Positions 24,937-28,147 of a stretch of DNA of 28,147 nucleotides are shown in pieces. Location of the stretch: positions 1 to 28,147 of the forward strand of contig DATMQA010000099.1 in assembly GCA_035566895.1 (NCBI GenBank), written 5' to 3'. The notes under the pieces are model-generated. The model saw nothing but the letters and a program-made list of their open reading frames with translations. It was not told where the DNA came from and did no database searches. Made by a program: the position numbers and the translations under genes. Within the stretch, counting starts at the first letter, position 1, and every line of letters begins with the position of its first letter. The DNA is from DATMQA01 sp035566895 (GTDB lineage Bacteria; Verrucomicrobiota; Verrucomicrobiia; Limisphaerales; UBA8199).

Positions 24937-26352
24937 TTACCCGAGGAGTTGGTGGAGGACGTCTGCGGCGGAGTAGGAATCGCGGCCCGGGGGAACGAAT
25001 TGGGCGAGGTTGGCGAGTTCATCGCCGGCGGTAACGAGGGGCAGTTCGGTGGTGGATTGTTCTCGAGCCTGGCCGAGGCCGACGGTGGCGGGGAGGCCGT
25101 TGCAAACGCATTTGCGGCCGACGGTTTGTTCGAGGGAGCCGCCCTTTCGCAGGAATTGTTCCACTGGTTCGGCGCCGCAGCGGTAGCCGACGGTACCATC
25201 GAGGTTGCGGTAGAGGCGGCGGAGATAGCCGAGGTCGCAGATGCGATAACGGTCCCGGTAGAGTTCGGCTTGGGAGAGGGTGTGATCCAATTGGGCCACT
25301 TTGAAGGGGAAGCCGGTGGGTGAAGCGACCGGGTCGGTGAAGACACGCGCCTGGCCGAGGCGGCTGAGGGTCAGAGCTTGCCGCTTAAGGTCGGGAGCGA
25401 TGCCGGATTCCGCGCAAAAGGCAAAGGGTGTGCCGACCTGAATGCCGGCGGCGCCGAGTTGGCGGGCTTCGGCGAGTTTGCCGGGACGACCATAGGCACC
25501 CGCCAGCCAGAAGGGGAGGTCGAGAGCGCGGATCTTGTCGAGTTCGGGCACGTCGCGTGCGCCATAAACAGGCTCGCCCTCGGGGGTGAGTTGAAGCGGG
25601 CCACGGGGAGGAGCGTTGTGTCCTCCAGCAAGCGGACCCTCGACGATGAAGCCGTCCACGCGTCCGGTGGACTTCCTGGCGAGGGTTATGGCGAGGGTGG
25701 CCGAGGCGACGATGCCGAGGAATTGGGGGCGCTTGAGTTGAGGCGCAACCCCGCCAAAAAAACCGGCAGGATCAAACGTCGAGATATACTCCTCACCCGG
25801 GAGAGCGCCTTCGACGTCGATGCGCAGTTGAACTGGTTGACCTTGGGCCAGGAGGTCGAGCACGCCGGGAATAGCGCGGGGGATGCCTGCGCCCATAAGG
25901 ACAAAGTCAACACCGGCCAGCATGGCGCCGAAGATGGAGGGAAGGGTGGGAAGCTGGATTTTTTCGAGGTAATTGATGCCGACCAGCCCGTTGTGACCTT
26001 CTTTGGCGAGGAAAACTTCGACGAAGTTGGCCAGGACGGTTAATTGCTCGAGGGCGGGCCTGGGTTCGAGCGTAGGCATGGCGGTGAGTCTGAAAGGCGC
26101 GTTGGGGGCCTTGCCGCCCGGGATGAAAAAATCGTTAAGCGCCCGTTCGGCCATCCGGGGCAACGGGAAGCGCCCCAAGGCCCGGCGAAGGTCACCACCG
26201 GGATCGCCGAGTTGAAGGCGGCGGGCCAGGACGACAGCGAGAGCGGTGCCCGAAACCACGCCAAGATGACCCAGGCGCGAGACCGCGCGAGCCAGGGGCC
26301 AACCGGAGACTGCCACGCCCATTCCACCTTGAATGATGACGGGGGGTGACAT
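24937..26352 (-). CDS. Nitronate monooxygenase / 2-nitropropane dioxygenase-like flavoprotein
   Basis: A 471-residue FMN-dependent TIM-barrel enzyme. Marks: IIQGGMGVAVSGWPLARAVS at the start (FMN loop), FVEVFLAKEGHNGLVGINYL, SATLAITLARKSTGRVDGFI and EGPLAGGHNAPP with His245 (the family's catalytic-region His), and PFWLAGAYGRPGKLAEARQL with AAGIQVGTPFAF for phosphate binding. The C-terminal 130 residues (LDHTLSQAELYRDRYRICDL, LRRLYRNLDGTVGYRCGAEP) extend beyond the usual 330-380-residue enzymes and resemble PfaD/enoyl-reductase-like relatives. It probably oxidises nitronates or acts as a lipid-related flavin reductase; the substrate is unclear. The start is 3 bp after infA. Confidence 0.85.
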   Translation of the reverse strand: MSPPVIIQGGMGVAVSGWPLARAVSRLGHLGVVSGTALAVVLARRLQLGDPGGDLRRALGRFPLPRMAERALNDFFIPGGKAPNAPFRLTAMPTLEPRPALEQLTVLANFVEVFLAKEGHNGLVGINYLEKIQLPTLPSIFGAMLAGVDFVLMGAGIPRAIPGVLDLLAQGQPVQLRIDVEGALPGEEYISTFDPAGFFGGVAPQLKRPQFLGIVASATLAITLARKSTGRVDGFIVEGPLAGGHNAPPRGPLQLTPEGEPVYGARDVPELDKIRALDLPFWLAGAYGRPGKLAEARQLGAAGIQVGTPFAFCAESGIAPDLKRQALTLSRLGQARVFTDPVASPTGFPFKVAQLDHTLSQAELYRDRYRICDLGYLRRLYRNLDGTVGYRCGAEPVEQFLRKGGSLEQTVGRKCVCNGLPATVGLGQAREQSTTELPLVTAGDELANLAQFVPPGRDSYSAADVLHQLLG

Positions 26353-26355
26353 AAC

Positions 26356-26571
26356 TCACTTGAGCCGCCAGACGATGCGCGCTTTGTCCAAATCGTAAGG
26401 CGACATCTCCATCTTGACACGGTCGCCGACGGTCAACCGGACCCAGCGTTTGCGCATTTTCCCGCAGATGGTCGCCAGCACGAGGTGCTTATTGCCCAAT
26501 TCGACGCGGAACATCGTTCCGGGCAGAACGGTGTGAACGATGCCTTCGATTTCAACATGTGCTTCTTTCAT
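26356..26571 (-). CDS. infA: Translation initiation factor IF-1
   Basis: A 71-residue protein, MKEAHVEIEGIVHTVLPGTM, then FRVELGNKHLVLATICGKMR and MSPYDLDKARIVWRLK. This is the OB-fold IF-1, which occupies the ribosomal A site during initiation. All main motifs are present (the G-LP-MFRVEL strand, SGKMR/ICGKMRK, GDRV.xE.SPYDL). Usual length is 72. I start at 26571 because earlier Met codons would add a non-IF-1 leader. The NMO-like gene starts 3 bp after its stop, so the two are co-transcribed. The terminator upstream of it closes the RRM gene. Confidence 0.95.
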   Translation of the reverse strand: MKEAHVEIEGIVHTVLPGTMFRVELGNKHLVLATICGKMRKRWVRLTVGDRVKMEMSPYDLDKARIVWRLK

Positions 26572-26642
26572 AAGTATTTTGTCCATGACCGGTTCCGTGA
26601 GTGGCGAAAACCTCACAGACCAGCCGGACAGAGAGGCATCAG

Positions 26643-26674
26643 AAAAAATAGGGGCGCGGTGCGGACCGTGCCCC
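26643..26674 (-). terminator. Intrinsic terminator of the RRM gene
   Basis: On the minus strand GGGGCACGGT (26665-26674) pairs with ACCGCGCCCC (26651-26660) around loop CCGC with one mismatch and is followed by TATTTTTT. It lies about 20 bp after the RRM stop and before infA. Confidence 0.75.
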
Positions 26675-26695
26675 CAACAAACCTAATTGGCGGAA

Positions 26696-27025
26696 TTAAT
26701 AACGGTCGCGTCTTCCGCCACCGCCACCGCCGTAACCACCCCGACCGCCGCCGCCGCCGCCGCCGCCCGAGCGTTCTTCGCGGGGTCTGGCGAGGTTGAC
26801 GGTCAAGGCGCGTCCACCGAGTTCCTTGCCATTCAAGGCATCGATGGCTTTCTGCGCCTCTTCAGGCGAACTCATGGTGACAAAGGCGAAGCCACGGGGG
26901 CGGCCGGTGGCCCGGTCCATCATCAGGTTGGTTTCCAGCACTGTGCCGTGCGCCGCGAAGGCGTCCTGCAGGTCGTTTTCAGTGACTTTGAAGTCAAGGT
27001 TCCCGACGAATAATTTAGCGCTCAT
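26696..27025 (-). CDS. RNA-binding protein with RRM domain and glycine-rich tail
   Basis: A 109-residue protein, MSAKLFVGNLDFKVTENDLQ. RNP2 is LFVGNL (5-10); RNP1 is RGFAFVTM (about 44-51). The tail RSGGGGGGGGRGGYGGGGGG is an RGG-like segment. Such small RRM proteins bind single-stranded RNA and are often cold-induced in bacteria (family knowledge). The Met at 27025 is chosen since the upstream 22 codons are unlike an RRM leader. A terminator follows. Confidence 0.93.
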   Translation of the reverse strand: MSAKLFVGNLDFKVTENDLQDAFAAHGTVLETNLMMDRATGRPRGFAFVTMSSPEEAQKAIDALNGKELGGRALTVNLARPREERSGGGGGGGGRGGYGGGGGGRRDRY

Positions 27026-27283
27026 TTCTTTTCTACTGTGGTCCTGGACCGCTTTGCGCTCACCATACTGTTCCCGCGAATCGGGTCTCAAATCATCACT
27101 GAACCGAGTTCACCTGAAGATTTCCATGTCATGGAAGTCAAAAACGCTCAAGAGACGGACTGACTTTGGCTTGTTTCAGGGGAATAGCAAGCGTCGAATT
27201 GAGAGAATTTTGGGGGGTGGGTGTAGCTTGACACTGCTCCCGGAGCGCGCCCGGGGACGGCGCACTCCGAGCTTTTGGACGGG
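27026..27283. other. Gap between RRM and GH130 genes
   Basis: No gene. An imperfect hairpin at 27236-27272 (GCTCCCGGAGCGCGCC with GGCGCACTCCGAGC), just after the GH130 stop, may end that transcript, although no T-run follows. Confidence 0.35.
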
Positions 27284-28147
27284 CTATTCCATCGCGGACA
27301 AGACCTCGTCCAGGGACAGGGTGGCAAAAGTGGTGGCGTAGTCGGACATGGCGTAGGGGATGATGAGCTGCCGGTCGTGGAGGAGGCTGCCACAGGAGTA
27401 AACCACGTTGGGGACGTAACCTTCGCGCTCGTTCTCATTGGGGGTGATCAATGGTTCGCGGACCCGGCCGAGCAGTTTGGCGGGATCGTCACGGTCGAGC
27501 AGAAACGCGCCGATGCAATATTTGCGCATCGGCCCGACACCGTGGCTGAGCACCAGCCAGCCAGCGTCGGTCTCAATGGGGGAACCGCAATTGCCTAACT
27601 GGATGAATTCCCAGGGGAAGGCCGGCTTGAGGATTGGTTGCGCGGAATGCCAGAAGTGCAGGTGGTCGGAGGACATTACGTAGATGTTTTCGAAGTCCTG
27701 GCGGCTGAGCATAACGTACTGGCCGTGGATCTTGCGGGGAAAGAGCGCCATGCCTTTGTTCTGCACGGCGGGCCCATTGAGCGTGATGAATTTGAAATGG
27801 AGAAAGTCGGGCGTTTCGATGAATTGGGGGAGGATCATCTTGCCATCGTAAGCGGTGTAAGTGGCGTAATAGGTGTAGGAGTCGTCCTCATGCTGGAAAC
27901 GGACGAAACGGGCGTCCTCGATCCCGTTGCTCTGGGAGGGCGTGGTTGGAAAGAGGACACGTTCGGACAAACGGGAATCCGGCGCGAACTGGACTTCGTA
28001 GTTGGACTGCGCCAGCGTCAGGATTTTTCTGGCCGTCGCGGTGGTTCCCTGGTTGCGCGCGGAGAAATCTTCCCTCGCTCGACTGAGGCTGGCGCGCAGG
28101 TCGTCCAGGGTGAAGGAGCTTCCCAGCGCCTGGAGCACCTGCCGGCT
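27284..28147 (-). CDS. GH130-family glycosidase/phosphorylase, N-terminus beyond the right edge
   Basis: The frame is open to the window edge (SRQVLQALGSSF before the GTG at 28138), so the true start is outside. The visible 288 residues match the GH130 five-bladed propeller of mannosyl or arabinosyl phosphorylases and hydrolases: NGIEDARFVRF (the catalytic Asp region), FPRKIHGQYVMLSRQD (the phosphate/substrate loop), NCGSPIETDAGWLVLSHGVG, YVPNVVYSCGSLLHDRQLII and IPYAMSDYATTFA. It acts in mannan or related oligosaccharide degradation. The C-terminus (LDEVLSAME) is complete. Together with the GH51 enzyme it indicates a plant-polysaccharide lifestyle. Subfamily cannot be told. Confidence 0.85.
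   Translation of the reverse strand, partial: SRQVLQALGSSFTLDDLRASLSRAREDFSARNQGTTATARKILTLAQSNYEVQFAPDSRLSERVLFPTTPSQSNGIEDARFVRFQHEDDSYTYYATYTAYDGKMILPQFIETPDFLHFKFITLNGPAVQNKGMALFPRKIHGQYVMLSRQDFENIYVMSSDHLHFWHSAQPILKPAFPWEFIQLGNCGSPIETDAGWLVLSHGVGPMRKYCIGAFLLDRDDPAKLLGRVREPLITPNENEREGYVPNVVYSCGSLLHDRQLIIPYAMSDYATTFATLSLDEVLSAME

Overview
The window looks like a chromosomal piece of a Verrucomicrobiota bacterium, most likely of the Limisphaerales/Pedosphaera group. This is inferred from gene content (RNA-binding RRM protein with a glycine tail, secreted TPR proteins, GH51 and GH130 enzymes, HU, AbiE) and from many short structured repeats, some read in frame as peptides such as LTPALSPGERE and DFQSAVSPISNRQ, which I recall as typical of that lineage. 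Shine-Dalgarno sequences are mostly absent. No search could be run, so the taxonomy is an inference.

Layout. 1-482: start of a secreted protein leaving the left edge. 1005-1508: an unrecognised ORF. 1689-6375 (minus): an ErpA-like Fe-S carrier with its own promoter, a large secreted TPR protein, a YchF relative without its GTPase core, and a VapBC-like toxin-antitoxin pair. 6435-9686 (minus): uvrA carrying two repeat-derived in-frame inserts. 9687-12094: repeats, an HU gene, a truncated TPR copy, a PAS fragment, a tiny four-cysteine protein and an intact TPR gene.

12285-15168 is a collapsed defence locus. Fragments of hsdM, an AAA ATPase and hsdR precede an intact AbiEi/AbiEii pair, and a second hsdR 5' fragment begins 5 bp after the toxin gene. 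The AbiE pair was probably part of a type I restriction operon. Two inverted repeats, one over the start codon, look like autoregulatory operators.

15300-18191 is the least explained segment: a sigma-70-like protein on the minus strand, about 2.4 copies of a ~260 bp non-coding tandem repeat, an HTH protein and a DUF3486 (Mu gp27)-like protein on the plus strand. The second plus-strand gene lies between two ~86 bp direct repeats, each holding three helically phased CGGTMAA boxes.

18478-28147: a VOC protein and a small membrane protein; a GH51 arabinofuranosidase with a repeat-derived N-terminus; an ECF sigma / anti-sigma / secreted coiled-coil protein operon; infA followed 3 bp later by a nitronate monooxygenase-like gene; an RRM protein; and a GH130 glycosidase/phosphorylase entering from the right edge.
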